Shown here: one piece after another, positions 49,993 through 61,041 of the stretch
How positions within the stretch are numbered: the first letter of the stretch is position 1
How the letters are laid out: every line of letters starts with the position of its first letter
Assembly: GCA_019423125.1 (NCBI GenBank)
Contig: JAHZBZ010000001.1
Location: 374,751-438,750 of the forward strand
Direction of reading: 5' to 3'
DNA length: 64,000 nucleotides
From: Bacillota bacterium
Lineage (GTDB): Bacteria > Bacillota > Clostridia > Christensenellales > Borkfalkiaceae
The notes under the pieces: model-generated
The model's database searches: none
What the model saw: the letters and a program-made list of their open reading frames with translations, nothing else
What the model was told of the DNA's origin: nothing
Program-made: the position numbers and the translations under genes

Positions 49993-50024
49993 AAAAAACC
50001 GCGCGCCTTTTTCAAGGCGCGCGG
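49993..50024 (-). terminator. Terminator of argH
   Basis: CCGCGCGCCTT and its complement (49999-50024) form a perfect stem. On the minus strand it is followed by T6 (49998-49993). Confidence 0.85.
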
Positions 50025-50038
50025 CGTGAGGTCTTTTT

Positions 50039-51421
50039 TTACTCCTTGAACAGACGATTGAGCCTGCGGGTGATAGAGCGAATGTTCTCGCGAACGGCGC
50101 TCCTCGCGCTGCCGCCGATAACCTTTCTCGCTTCCACCGATTTCCCGACGCGCACGCGCTGGAGGATCTCCTCGTCGAAGAGGGAGGAGAAGCTCTGGTA
50201 CACGAACAGGTCAAGCGTCTCGAGCTTTTTGTTGTTTTCGATGCAGTAGCGGACGATCTGTCCCGTGACGGCGTGCGCGTCGCGGAACGCCATTCCTTTC
50301 TGTACGAGATAGTCTGCGATGTCCGTCGCGGTGGAGAAACCGCCCGCGGCGGCGGCGCGCATCTTCTTCGTGTCGAAGGAGAGGTGCTGGAGCATCTCGT
50401 TGAAGATGCCCAGGCAATTCGTCACGGTGTCTTCGGCGTCGAAGAGCGCTTCCTTGTCTTCCTGCAGGTCTTTGTCGTAGGAGAGGGGGATGCCCTTGAG
50501 CACGGTCAGAATGGCGGTCAGATCGCCGTACACTCTGCCCGTCTTTCCGCGGACGAGTTCGGGGATGTCGGGGTTTTTCTTCTGCGGCATGATGGAAGAG
50601 CCGGTGGAGTATTCGTCCGCGATCTCAATGAATCCGAACTCATCGGTAGTGTAGATGATGAGGTCCTCGCACAAGCGGGACAGGTGCGTCATGACCAGCG
50701 AAGCGCAGAAGATATATTCTGCTACGAAATCGCGGTCGGAGACGGCGTCGATGGAGTTCTGCGAGATCTCCGAGAAGGAGAGCAGGCTCGCGGTCATCCT
50801 GCGGTCGATGGGGAAATCGGTGCCCGCCATCGCGCAGCTTCCGAGCGGCATGACGTCGGTGCGCTTGTAGCAGTCGGTGAAGCGCTCGAGGTCGCGCAGG
50901 AACATCTCGCTGTATGCGTTGAAATACTGTGCGACGGAGATGGGCTGTGCGCGGCGCATGTGTGTATAGCCGGGCATGATGAACTGCACGTTGTTGTTTG
51001 CAATGCCGAGCAACGTATTGATGATGTCGCGCAGGCGGTTGCACACGCTCACGATGCTGTCCTTCGTATAGAGGCGCAGATCGGTCGCGACCTGATCGTT
51101 GCGCGAGCGCGCGGTGTGCAGTTTTTTGCCCATCACGCCGATGCGTTTGGTCAGCTCGTCCTCGACAAAGGTGTGGATGTCCTCCGCACCTTCGATGGGA
51201 AGGTTGCCCTTTTCGATGTCGGCGAGCATGTTGATGAGGGTGTCGCCGATCTTTTCCGCATCTTCTTTGGGGATGATCTGCGTTTCGCCCAGCATTTTGA
51301 CGTGCGCGATGCTTGCGAGGATGTCGTGCCAATAGAGTTTATAATCGAAAGACAGCGACTGGTTGAAATCGTCTGCGCTCTTCGCGCTCGGCTGTGTAAA
51401 ACGTCCTTCCCACAATTTCAT
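50039..51421 (-). CDS. argH: Argininosuccinate lyase
   Basis: It splits argininosuccinate into arginine and fumarate. The protein is 460 residues, normal length. Motifs: MKLWEGRF start, TARSRNDQVATD, PGYTHMRRAQP, and the fumarase-superfamily signature GSSIMPQKKNPD with the catalytic Ser in the flexible loop. Its usual partner argG is not in the window. It is transcribed away from ruvC; I see no convincing promoter in the 205-nt gap between them. Confidence 0.97.
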   Translation of the reverse strand: MKLWEGRFTQPSAKSADDFNQSLSFDYKLYWHDILASIAHVKMLGETQIIPKEDAEKIGDTLINMLADIEKGNLPIEGAEDIHTFVEDELTKRIGVMGKKLHTARSRNDQVATDLRLYTKDSIVSVCNRLRDIINTLLGIANNNVQFIMPGYTHMRRAQPISVAQYFNAYSEMFLRDLERFTDCYKRTDVMPLGSCAMAGTDFPIDRRMTASLLSFSEISQNSIDAVSDRDFVAEYIFCASLVMTHLSRLCEDLIIYTTDEFGFIEIADEYSTGSSIMPQKKNPDIPELVRGKTGRVYGDLTAILTVLKGIPLSYDKDLQEDKEALFDAEDTVTNCLGIFNEMLQHLSFDTKKMRAAAAGGFSTATDIADYLVQKGMAFRDAHAVTGQIVRYCIENNKKLETLDLFVYQSFSSLFDEEILQRVRVGKSVEARKVIGGSARSAVRENIRSITRRLNRLFKE

Positions 51422-51626
51422 AATTTCATTCTCCGTAACTGATTTTAACTTGATTTTGTTTGACTTCTTGCCTTGAAAACTTTACAATATTAAAGAATAG
51501 GGCGCTTTTGACGGCAGGCGTTGCGGCTTGCGGAACGCAGTCCGCGCACATCGGTCTGCCGCCTGTTATTATTCTAATATATTTTGCACAAAAATTCAAG
51601 TTATTTTTGTGAAAAGAGAGATAATT

Positions 51627-52121
51627 TTGATTATTTTGGGGATCGATCCCGGGCTTGCCACGCTCGGATACGGCGTTTTGCAAAAAGATTCCCGCGGCAA
51701 CGTGACCGCGGAGGACTACGGCGTCATCGTCACGCCAAAAGAAGAGGCGCTGCCCACGCGGCTCGCCATTCTCGAAGAGGGAATGAGCCGCCTTCTCGAC
51801 AAGTGCTCTCCCGACGAGGTCGCGGTCGAGGAGCTGTTCTTCTCCAAGAACATCACGACGGGCATCCAGGTCGCGCACGCGCGCGGCGTCGCGCTTCTGA
51901 CCTGCATCAAGCGCTGCGGCAGGCTGTACGAATACACGCCCATGCAGATCAAACAGGCGCTCACGGGCTACGGAAAGGCGGAAAAGCGGCAGATGCAGCT
52001 GATGACGGCGCATCTTCTCAAACTCAAGGGCATTCCCCGCCCGGACGACGCGGCGGACGCACTCGCGGTGGCGCTCTGCCATTCCTTCGCGTCCAGGCTT
52101 TCGTCCCTCTATAAAATCTGA
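51627..52121 (+). CDS. ruvC: Holliday junction resolvase RuvC
   Basis: A dimeric endonuclease that cuts Holliday junctions. The protein is 164 residues. The RNase H-like active site is shown by LGIDPGLATLGYGV (first Asp), VEELFF (Glu), and the C-terminal RPDDAADALAVALCH (two Asp). The start is taken as TTG at 51627, giving an N-terminus MIILGIDPG like that of relatives; AGAGAG lies 7 nt upstream. A GTG at 51609 in frame is less likely because it has no ribosome binding site. Confidence 0.95.
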   Translation: MIILGIDPGLATLGYGVLQKDSRGNVTAEDYGVIVTPKEEALPTRLAILEEGMSRLLDKCSPDEVAVEELFFSKNITTGIQVAHARGVALLTCIKRCGRLYEYTPMQIKQALTGYGKAEKRQMQLMTAHLLKLKGIPRPDDAADALAVALCHSFASRLSSLYKI

Positions 52122-52155
52122 AAAACACAGGCGCGCAAGGCGCAGGAGAGTAGAT

Positions 52156-52755
52156 ATGATCGGTTACATCAAAGGCAGGGTCCTTCATTCGGATTCGGGC
52201 GCCGTATTGCTCGAGGTGAACGGCGTCGGCTACGAGCTCGTCTGTTCGGGCGCGGCGTTCGCAAAGCTCGTCACGGACGGGCAGGGCGAGGCGTACACCT
52301 ATCTGCAGGTACGCGAGGACGGGGTCTCTCTGTTCGGCTTTGTCTCGCCCGAGGAAAAGAACATGTTTTTGAAGCTGATCTCCGTCTCGGGGGTGGGCCC
52401 CAAAGTCGGCATCAGCATTCTCTCTTCGATGAACCTCGGCGAGATCGCGCTCGCGATCGCGACCAGCGACGTCAAGGCGCTGAGCGCGGCAAAGGGCCTG
52501 GGCAAAAAGACGGCGGAGCGCATCATTCTCGAGCTTCGCGAAAAGGTCTCGGCGGCGGAACTCGCTTCGGAGGCGGGCGCAAAGCGCGCCGAGCCGCAGG
52601 CGGAAAAGATGTCCGACTTTGAAGAGGATGCCGTCGTGGGACTGATGTCTCTGGGCTACACGCGCGGCGAGAGCGTGCGCGCGGTGCGCGCGGCGGTGGA
52701 GCACGGTGCCTCGACGATGGAGGAGATCATCCTCACCGCGCTCAAGGGAATGTAA
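52156..52755 (+). CDS. ruvA: Holliday junction DNA helicase subunit RuvA
   Basis: A tetramer that binds the four-way junction. The protein is 199 residues: N-terminal OB-fold (MIGYIKGRV...VNGVGYELV), the two helix-hairpin-helix motifs (FLKLISVSGVGPKVG and LSAAKGLGKKTAERIILEL), and the C-terminal three-helix domain that contacts RuvB. Confidence 0.97.
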   Translation: MIGYIKGRVLHSDSGAVLLEVNGVGYELVCSGAAFAKLVTDGQGEAYTYLQVREDGVSLFGFVSPEEKNMFLKLISVSGVGPKVGISILSSMNLGEIALAIATSDVKALSAAKGLGKKTAERIILELREKVSAAELASEAGAKRAEPQAEKMSDFEEDAVVGLMSLGYTRGESVRAVRAAVEHGASTMEEIILTALKGM

Positions 52756-52767
52756 GGGGGAGACGGG

Positions 52768-53820
<1,053 letters not shown>

Positions 53821-53849
53821 ACGGCGGGCAAGGCAGGCAGGAGAGGCAA

Positions 53850-54872
53850 ATGTTATTAAAATCCGATTATTACTACGATCTGCCCGAAGAGCTGATCGCG
53901 CAGACGCCTGCTCAGCCGCGCGATTCTTCGCGGCTGCTCGTCTATGACAGGGCGACGGGCGAGACGCAGGACCGCATTTTCCGCGACGTCACGCAGTTTC
54001 TGCGCGCGGGCGACGTCCTCGTCGTCAACAACACGAAAGTGCTCCCCGCGCGCATGTTCGCCTATACCGAAAACGGCGGAAAGGTGGAGGTGCTCCTCTT
54101 GCGCCGCCTGGACATCGACCGCTGGGAGGTGCTCGTAAAGCCGGGTAAAAAGGCGCGCCCCGGCGCCGACCTCGTCGTCTCGGAGGAGCTCTCGCTCACG
54201 GTGGAGGACCGCACGCCGACGGGCGAGCGCATCGTGAAATTCCGCTTCGACGGCGTGTTCGAGGACATCCTCTCGCGCGTCGGCACGATGCCGCTCCCGC
54301 CGTACATCCACGAAAAGCTCAAGGACCAGTCGCGCTACCAGACGGTGTACTGCAAGACGGACGGCTCGGCGGCGGCGCCCACGGCGGGCCTGCACTTCAC
54401 CGAGGAGCTGATGCGGAAGATCAGGGAAATGGGCGTCGAAATCGCGGAGGTTTTGCTCCACGTCGGGCTCGGCACCTTCCGTCCCGTCAAGGAAGAAGAC
54501 CTCACGCATCACGTCATGCACAGCGAATACTATAAAGTGGACGAGCGTGCGGCACAGATCGTCAACGCCGCAAAGCGGGAGGGGCGCCGCGTCATCGCGG
54601 TGGGCACCACCTCCGTGCGCACGCTCGAGACGGTCGCGGATGAAAAGGGGATGCTCCGTCCCTGCAGCGGCGACACCTCCATCTTCATCTACCCGCCGTA
54701 CAAGTTCAAGTGCGTGGACGCGCTGATCACCAACTTCCATCTCCCCGAGAGCACGCTCATCATGCTTGTCTCCGCGCTGATGGGCAGGGAGCAGTGCCTC
54801 TCCGTGTACAGGCAGGCGGTGGAGAAGAAGTATCGCTTTTTCAGCTTCGGCGACGCGATGCTCATCTTATAA
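53850..54872 (+). CDS. queA: S-adenosylmethionine:tRNA ribosyltransferase-isomerase
   Basis: It converts preQ1 in tRNA to epoxyqueuosine. The protein is 340 residues with the family start [38 protein letters not shown] and the C-terminal [19 protein letters not shown]. The ATG at 53850 is preceded by GGAGAGG. It is grouped with ruvB and tgt as in many Firmicutes. Confidence 0.97.
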   Translation: MLLKSDYYYDLPEELIAQTPAQPRDSSRLLVYDRATGETQDRIFRDVTQFLRAGDVLVVNNTKVLPARMFAYTENGGKVEVLLLRRLDIDRWEVLVKPGKKARPGADLVVSEELSLTVEDRTPTGERIVKFRFDGVFEDILSRVGTMPLPPYIHEKLKDQSRYQTVYCKTDGSAAAPTAGLHFTEELMRKIREMGVEIAEVLLHVGLGTFRPVKEEDLTHHVMHSEYYKVDERAAQIVNAAKREGRRVIAVGTTSVRTLETVADEKGMLRPCSGDTSIFIYPPYKFKCVDALITNFHLPESTLIMLVSALMGREQCLSVYRQAVEKKYRFFSFGDAMLIL

Positions 54873-54948
54873 ACAGGGCGCAGGTTTCTATTTCCGCATC
54901 TTCGGAAGGCGCGGCAAAAGGGGTGGATGCGTCTGCGGATTTTTTTGA

Positions 54949-56091
<1,143 letters not shown>

Positions 56092-56166
56092 TTTTGGCGG
56101 ATTGTGTCTGTTTTGCGAAATTCGGGCAAATTTACATTTTTTAAACAAATTTGGCGGACAAAACAG

Positions 56167-56195
56167 TTGCAAAAAACGGGCAAACACGCTATTAT
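56167..56195 (+). promoter_or_regulatory. SigA-type promoter of yajC
   Basis: TTGCAA (56167-56172), a 17-nt spacer and TATTAT (56190-56195). Confidence 0.65.
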
Positions 56196-56235
56196 ATTGT
56201 CAAAGCAAAAATCGAATCGAAAAGGAGTCTGATCT

Positions 56236-56673
56236 ATGATCTTTAACTTATTGGCGGAAGAAGAGGCGACCACGCCCGGCTTTACGAGCTATATCCCCAT
56301 CATCATCATCGTCGTCCTGCTCGTCGCTTTCTTTGTCTGGTCCTTCATTTCCCAGAGAAAGAAGCAGAAGGCATTTGCCGAGACGGTCAACGCCGTGAAA
56401 CCCGGTTGCAAGGTCAAGACCATCGGCGGCGTCGTCGGCGAAGTTGTCGAAGTGGACGAAGACAGCTTTGTCCTCAAGACGGGTGTTGAAGGCAATTACA
56501 GCTATATGCGCTTTGACAAGCAGGCGATCTACCAGACGGACGCGAAGCCCGAACCCGTCGAAGTGTCCGCGCCCGAAGCGACTGCGGATACGGCGGAAGA
56601 AGCTCCCGCGGAGCCCTTCGAAGAGCAGAAGGCGGAAGAGGAGAAGCCCGCTTCCGACAAAGAGGACAAGTAA
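56236..56673 (+). CDS. yajC: Preprotein translocase accessory subunit YajC
   Basis: A 145-residue single-pass membrane protein (about residues 20-40) with the YajC domain (RKKQKAFAETVNAVKPGCKVKTIGGVVGEVVEV...). YajC associates with SecDF. An acidic Ala/Glu-rich tail of about 50 residues follows the domain, longer than usual. secD lies 2.9 kb downstream. Confidence 0.95.
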   Translation: MIFNLLAEEEATTPGFTSYIPIIIIVVLLVAFFVWSFISQRKKQKAFAETVNAVKPGCKVKTIGGVVGEVVEVDEDSFVLKTGVEGNYSYMRFDKQAIYQTDAKPEPVEVSAPEATADTAEEAPAEPFEEQKAEEEKPASDKEDK

Positions 56674-56698
56674 TTTTTTAAAAACCGCATAAGAGAGT

Positions 56699-56745
56699 AT
56701 GCCTCCGCATAGAGATAAAACAGATCCATGCGGAGGTATTTTTAT
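56699..56745 (+). promoter_or_regulatory. Hairpin that hides the ribosome binding site of the TIGR04086 gene
   Basis: ATGCCTCCGCAT (56699-56710) pairs with ATGCGGAGGTAT (56728-56739), 12 bp with one G-U wobble and a 17-nt loop. The right arm holds the GGAGG ribosome binding site of the next gene, and T5 follows, so it can act as a terminator for yajC or as a translational block. Confidence 0.55.
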
Positions 56746-57126
56746 ATGGAAAGCGAAGGCCGCAAGGCGGTTATCGAGATCGCAAAGGGGGTATGCGCCG
56801 CATCGCTGTTCACGCTCGCGGCGGTATTGCTGTTCGCGCTCGTGATCAAGCTGTTTTCTCTGGGCGGGGAGGTGATCTCGCCCGTCAACCAGGTCATCCG
56901 CCATGCCTGTGTGTTTGCGGGCTGTTTTCTCTGTCTGCGCCCGCGCAGGGCGGCGTTCAAGGGCGCGGGTTGCGGCGCGCTCACCGCTCTCGTCACCTGG
57001 ATCCTGTTTTCCGCGATCGCGGGCGAATTTTCCTTCGGGCTCGGACTTCTGCTCGACGTTCTGTTCGGCGCCGTCGCGGGCGCGCTGAGCGGCGTGATCG
57101 TCACCGTCGCGCGCGGCAGGAGCTGA
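56746..57126 (+). CDS. TIGR04086-family membrane protein
   Basis: A 126-residue protein with four hydrophobic segments. Its size and its place between yajC and the SCIFF peptide gene match the TIGR04086 family, small Clostridial membrane proteins of unknown role. The ATG at 56746 is chosen because GGAGG is 9 nt upstream; an earlier in-frame start would fall within the hairpin. Confidence 0.8.
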   Translation: MESEGRKAVIEIAKGVCAASLFTLAAVLLFALVIKLFSLGGEVISPVNQVIRHACVFAGCFLCLRPRRAAFKGAGCGALTALVTWILFSAIAGEFSFGLGLLLDVLFGAVAGALSGVIVTVARGRS

Positions 57127-57152
57127 TTTGCGCTCTTTCTTTCAAAAAATGC

Positions 57153-57181
57153 TTGCAATTTTCGGCGGGGTATATTATAAT
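57153..57181 (+). promoter_or_regulatory. SigA promoter of scfA
   Basis: TTGCAA (57153-57158), a 17-nt spacer and a perfect TATAAT (57176-57181). Confidence 0.75.
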
Positions 57182-57210
57182 GATAAAAAAGCGACAAAGG
57201 AGACTCGACT

Positions 57211-57372
57211 ATGAATAAGATCAAAACGGTCGCCCGCCCCGCGCAGAAAAAGGTCACGGGCTGCGGCGAATGCAGAAGCACCTGCCAGTCTGCGTGCAAG
57301 ACCAGCTGCACGGTCGGCAACCAGTCCTGCGAGAGGATGGGAAGGGAAAACGACCCCGAAAAGAATAACTGA
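57211..57372 (+). CDS. scfA: SCIFF ranthipeptide precursor (six-cysteine peptide)
   Basis: A 53-residue peptide with Cys at 18, 21, 25, 29, 33 and 40 in the pattern CGECRSTCQSACKTSC...C, the signature of the SCIFF family. Its Cys residues are joined by the radical SAM enzyme ScfB to nearby residues as thioethers. AAAGGAG precedes the ATG by about 7 nt. It lies 80 nt before scfB. The family is nearly universal in Clostridia and has been linked to quorum-like signalling, but its role here is unknown. Confidence 0.95.
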   Translation: MNKIKTVARPAQKKVTGCGECRSTCQSACKTSCTVGNQSCERMGRENDPEKNN

Positions 57373-57383
57373 ATCAAACTTTT

Positions 57384-57411
57384 TTAAGGGGCAGTCGTCA
57401 CTGCTCCTTAA
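57384..57411 (+). terminator. Hairpin between scfA and scfB
   Basis: A 12-bp stem (TTAAGGGGCAGT/ACTGCTCCTTAA, one G-U wobble) with a 4-nt loop and no T-run after it. It probably sets a high scfA to scfB transcript ratio by partial [11 protein letters not shown] or by stabilising the short scfA mRNA. Confidence 0.55.
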
Positions 57412-57452
57412 AATTTGCCAAAAAGCGCCCGAGCGCGGGCGCAGGGAGTTCC

Positions 57453-58784
57453 ATGGTACACGTTTTTAACTACAAAGAACATTATTACATATTCGACACG
57501 GGCAGTTCTTCGCTGCACGAATGCGACGAAAAGGCGGCGCTTCTTCTGCGCGAGCGCCTCGGCGAGGCGGTGGACACCTCCTCGGTGACGGACGCCGAGC
57601 GCAGGGAATACGAGGCGGACTTTGCCGAACTCGAGCGCGCGGGGCTTCTCTTTGCGGAGGAGGTCAAGGCCGCGCCCGTCAAATCGGACGAGGTCAAGGC
57701 GCTCTGCCTGCACATCTGTCACGACTGCAACCTCCGCTGCCGCTATTGTTTTGCGGACGAGGGCGCCTACCACTCTCGTCGCGAGTTCATGAGCCTGGAA
57801 ACGGCAAAGCGCGCCATCGATTTTCTCATCGAAAATTCGGGCGGCCGCAAAGTGCTCGAGACCGACTTTTTCGGCGGCGAGCCGCTGATGAACTTTGACG
57901 TCGTCAAAGAGACGGTGTATTACGCCAAGGAACAGGCGAAAAAGCGTGGCAAAAAATTTCTGTTCACGCTGACCACGAACGGGCTTTTGCTCAAAGACGA
58001 CGTCGTCGACTTTCTCAACGCGGAGATGGAGAACGTCGTGCTCAGTCTGGACGGCCGCAAAGAAGTGCACGACGCCGTCCGCAAGACGGCGAACGGAAAG
58101 GGCAGCTTCGACCTCGTCATCGAAAACATCAAAAAATTTGTCGCGGTGCGCGGGGATAGGCATTATTACGTCCGCGGCACCTTCACGGCGAAGAACCTCG
58201 ATTTTTCAAAGGACGTGCTCTTCCTCGCGGACAACGGCTTCGACTCGCTCTCGCTCGAACCCGTCGTCACCGACATCCCCGACCTCGCGATCACGAAAGA
58301 GCATCTCTCCGCGATCTGCGCGGAGTACGACAAGCTCTGCGACCGCTATCTCGAGCGCGAGGCAAAGGGCAAGGGCTTCAACTTCTTCCACTTCAACGTG
58401 GACCTCGAGGGCGGGCCCTGCCTCTCCAAGCGTGTCAGCGCGTGCGGAGCGGGCAACGAGTACTTCTCCGTTCTGCCCAACGGCGACATCTATCCCTGCC
58501 ACCAGTTCGCGGGAGACAGGGATTTCCGCATGGGCAGCGTGTTCACGGGCGAGATCGACGCGGACATCCGTGCAAAGTTCAAGAACTCCTGTCTGTTCAC
58601 CCGCAAGAAGTGCGGCGACTGCTTTGCGAAGTTCATCTGCAGCGGCGGGTGCAGTGCGAACAACTACCATTTCAACGGCGACATCGACGAGCCGTACGAG
58701 ATCACCTGCACGATGATGAAAAAGCGCATCGAGGACGCGATGCACATCCTCGCGGAGCGCAAGCGCCGCAAGGGGGAACTGTGA
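57453..58784 (+). CDS. scfB: SCIFF thioether maturase, radical SAM/SPASM enzyme
   Basis: A 443-residue radical SAM enzyme that forms thioether bridges in ScfA. An N-terminal peptide-binding (RRE-like) part precedes the CxxxCxxC cluster motif (C92, C96, C99 in DCNLRCRYCF). The GGEPLMNF motif follows. The C-terminal SPASM cysteines are in VSACGAGNEYFSVLPNGDIYPCHQF and KKCGDCFAKFICSGGC. It overlaps the carbonic anhydrase gene by 4 nt. Confidence 0.95.
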   Translation: MVHVFNYKEHYYIFDTGSSSLHECDEKAALLLRERLGEAVDTSSVTDAERREYEADFAELERAGLLFAEEVKAAPVKSDEVKALCLHICHDCNLRCRYCFADEGAYHSRREFMSLETAKRAIDFLIENSGGRKVLETDFFGGEPLMNFDVVKETVYYAKEQAKKRGKKFLFTLTTNGLLLKDDVVDFLNAEMENVVLSLDGRKEVHDAVRKTANGKGSFDLVIENIKKFVAVRGDRHYYVRGTFTAKNLDFSKDVLFLADNGFDSLSLEPVVTDIPDLAITKEHLSAICAEYDKLCDRYLEREAKGKGFNFFHFNVDLEGGPCLSKRVSACGAGNEYFSVLPNGDIYPCHQFAGDRDFRMGSVFTGEIDADIRAKFKNSCLFTRKKCGDCFAKFICSGGCSANNYHFNGDIDEPYEITCTMMKKRIEDAMHILAERKRRKGEL

Positions 58785-59284
58785 ACCTGCTCGGCGACAA
58801 ACCGGTGCGCGGCGCGGGCAGTTTCGTGCACGAGCGCGCGTGGATCTCGGGCGAAGTGACGCTGGGCGAGGATGCGAACGTCTGGTGCGGCGCCTGCATC
58901 CGCGGCGACTTTGCGCCCGTGTTCATCGGCAGGGGCACAAACATCCAGGACAATGCGACCGTCCACGTCGGCAGGGGTGTTCCCGCGGTGATCGGTGATG
59001 GCGTGACGGTGGGGCACAACGCGGTCGTGCACGGCTGCACGGTGGGCAACAACGTGCTGGTCGGGATGGGTTCGGTCATCCTCGACGGAGCGGTGATCGG
59101 AGACGACTGCATCGTCGGCGCGGGCACGCTGATCCCGCAGAACAAGCGCATCCCCGCGGGCAGCCTTGTGTTCGGAAATCCCTTCCGCATCGTGCGCGCG
59201 CTCAGCGAAGAGGAGAAGGAGGGCATCCGCGCGAATGCGCGCGACTACGTCCTGCTGGCGCGCCAAACGCAGAAAAAAGAATAG
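58781..59284 (+). CDS. Gamma-class carbonic anhydrase-like hexapeptide-repeat protein
   Basis: A 167-residue left-handed beta-helix protein. The zinc-type His residues are in NATVHVG and VGHNAVVHGC, as in gamma carbonic anhydrases and their YrdA/PaaY-like relatives. Starts at GTG (58781), overlapping the scfB stop, with GGGGGAA upstream. Carbonic anhydrase activity is not certain in this subfamily. Confidence 0.85.
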   Translation: MNLLGDKPVRGAGSFVHERAWISGEVTLGEDANVWCGACIRGDFAPVFIGRGTNIQDNATVHVGRGVPAVIGDGVTVGHNAVVHGCTVGNNVLVGMGSVILDGAVIGDDCIVGAGTLIPQNKRIPAGSLVFGNPFRIVRALSEEEKEGIRANARDYVLLARQTQKKE

Positions 59285-59309
59285 AACGGACAAAAAATTG
59301 TCCCATCCG

Positions 59310-59371
59310 CCCGCCGCGCGCATTCGCGCGCGGCGGGGCATCCCCTTCTGCGGAAGGGGATGCCTGTTTTT
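59310..59371 (+). terminator. Double hairpin terminator
   Basis: First stem CCCGCCGCGCGC/GCGCGCGGCGGG (59310-59337), directly followed by GCATCCCCTT/AAGGGGATGC (59338-59363), then CTGTTTTTT. Confidence 0.85.
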
Positions 59372-59413
59372 TATGATAATCGGGTAAAATTTGCAAAAAC
59401 AAATCATTTACAC

Positions 59414-59442
59414 TTGACTAAAAGAGAGAACTTTATTATAAT
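59414..59442 (+). promoter_or_regulatory. SigA promoter of secD-secF
   Basis: TTGACT (59414-59419), a 17-nt spacer and TATAAT (59437-59442). Confidence 0.8.
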
Positions 59443-59547
59443 AAATGAGTATATTTCCGTTTTTCCGCAGGAAGGACGGCGTGATATTATTTGCCGCGGC
59501 AAGCACCGCGGCGCGCATTTCAAACAATTCAGTTGCAGGAGGAAGCA

Positions 59548-61041
59548 ATGGGCAAGAAGAAGTCGGTGGTACTGATCGTCCTCGTGACGATTTTGATCGC
59601 AGCGCTCGCATTCATCAGCGTAGCCACGTTCGCGATCCCGTCCACCGTAAATATTTTTAATTCGCTTCTCAACACCGTGGAGCTCGGCACCGACCTGGGC
59701 GGCGGCTATTACACCGTCTACTACCCCGAGGGCGTCATCACGCAGGACGAGTATCAGCTCATCGAGTCGCAGTACAAGCAGGCACAGGAGGAGGGCAACG
59801 CGTCCGACTATGTGAACCCTGAGGACTACACGAAGCACAAGGGCATCTATCTCTCCAACGACGTCATCGACGCGCAGGGGAATGTGGACGAGACCTTTGC
59901 CGCCGAGTTCGAAAAGGCGTACAATGCGCTCTCTTACCGCTTCGAGCACAAGAATCTTTCGGGCTATTCCGTCAAGCTCCAGGACGATTACACCGTTCTC
60001 GTGCAGGTCCCTTATACCGACGAGAGCGTGGACGATCTCTTCACGATGTGTTCTTACCGGGGCACCCTCCTGTTCACCGACGATGAAGGCAACGACATGT
60101 ACGGTGAACCCGAATACATCTCCAAGGCGAGCGTGATCTCGGCAGGGGATGCGGGCTATGCCGTCGAAGTGCGCTTCACCGAAGCGGGCGCGGAGGAGTT
60201 CTACAGCCTCACTTCCGCCATCTTCGATACGGCGAACGCCGATCAGGAGGAATCCTCTTCGGGCTCGCTCACGACCGCCAACAACGGCACGCTCTACATC
60301 AAGCTGGGCGACGAGACGCTCATGCAGGCGGAAGTGGAGAGTGCAATGACGCAGAGCGCCATCTACATCAGCGGCTCCTTCTCCACGCGCGGCAGTGCGG
60401 AGACGGTCGCGAGCATCATCAATTCTTCTCTGCATGAGGACATGCTGTTCGACATCGAGCTCAGCGCCCCGCAGATCTACACGTTTGAACCCACGATGGG
60501 CGAGAACGTCGCGCTCATCGCGGCGATCGTCATCGGCGTCCTCGCGCTTGCGATGATCGTCTATTCGCTCATCCGCTACAAGGGCATGGGACTTGCGCAC
60601 GTCTACGGATTTTTGACCTTTGCGCTCCTTTACATCGCGGCGCTCGCGCTGGTCGACCTGGTCAGCCTGAATGCGGTAGGCCTTCTTGCGGCGGTCTTCT
60701 GTGCGGCGATGTGCGTCGGGCTCAACTTCTATGCGTTCGGCAACATCCGCAGGGAGTTCTACGACGGAAAGACGCTTACCATGTCCATCCGCAACGGCTA
60801 CAACAAGAGCCTGGCGCTCACCATCGAGGTCCACGCCGTGCTTCTTCTCGCCGCGATCGCGATGTACTTCATCGCCACGGGCACCGTCCACTTCATGGCA
60901 ATGGTCCTGATCATCGGCACCGTTCTGTCGGCTGCGGTCACGCTGGGCATTACCCGTTTCTATCTCTATATGTTCCTGGCACAGCCCAAGAACAAAATCG
61001 CATTCTGCAATCTGAAGGGGGTACAGACGGAAAATGAGTAA
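59548..61041 (+). CDS. secD: Protein translocase subunit SecD
   Basis: A membrane motor subunit that pulls exported proteins across using the proton or sodium gradient. The protein is 497 residues. TM1 is near the N-terminus, the VELGTDLGGGYY motif corresponds to the GLDLxGG signature, and an extracellular P1-like domain precedes a C-terminal membrane domain. The membrane part is divergent from the Bacillus form. The ATG at 59548 follows AGGAGG. It overlaps secF by 8 nt, unlike the fused SecDF of Bacillus. Confidence 0.92.
   Translation: MGKKKSVVLIVLVTILIAALAFISVATFAIPSTVNIFNSLLNTVELGTDLGGGYYTVYYPEGVITQDEYQLIESQYKQAQEEGNASDYVNPEDYTKHKGIYLSNDVIDAQGNVDETFAAEFEKAYNALSYRFEHKNLSGYSVKLQDDYTVLVQVPYTDESVDDLFTMCSYRGTLLFTDDEGNDMYGEPEYISKASVISAGDAGYAVEVRFTEAGAEEFYSLTSAIFDTANADQEESSSGSLTTANNGTLYIKLGDETLMQAEVESAMTQSAIYISGSFSTRGSAETVASIINSSLHEDMLFDIELSAPQIYTFEPTMGENVALIAAIVIGVLALAMIVYSLIRYKGMGLAHVYGFLTFALLYIAALALVDLVSLNAVGLLAAVFCAAMCVGLNFYAFGNIRREFYDGKTLTMSIRNGYNKSLALTIEVHAVLLLAAIAMYFIATGTVHFMAMVLIIGTVLSAAVTLGITRFYLYMFLAQPKNKIAFCNLKGVQTENE

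Noticed and set aside
49440..50214. Open frames up to about 195 codons on both strands over the 13-bp array
   Set aside because: The repeat unit has no stop codon in any frame, so all six frames are open; the peptides are 13-residue repeats with no ribosome binding site or family match.
51422..51626. Promoters for argH and ruvC
   Set aside because: Several AT-rich hexamers occur, but none pairs with a -35 box at the correct spacing on either strand.
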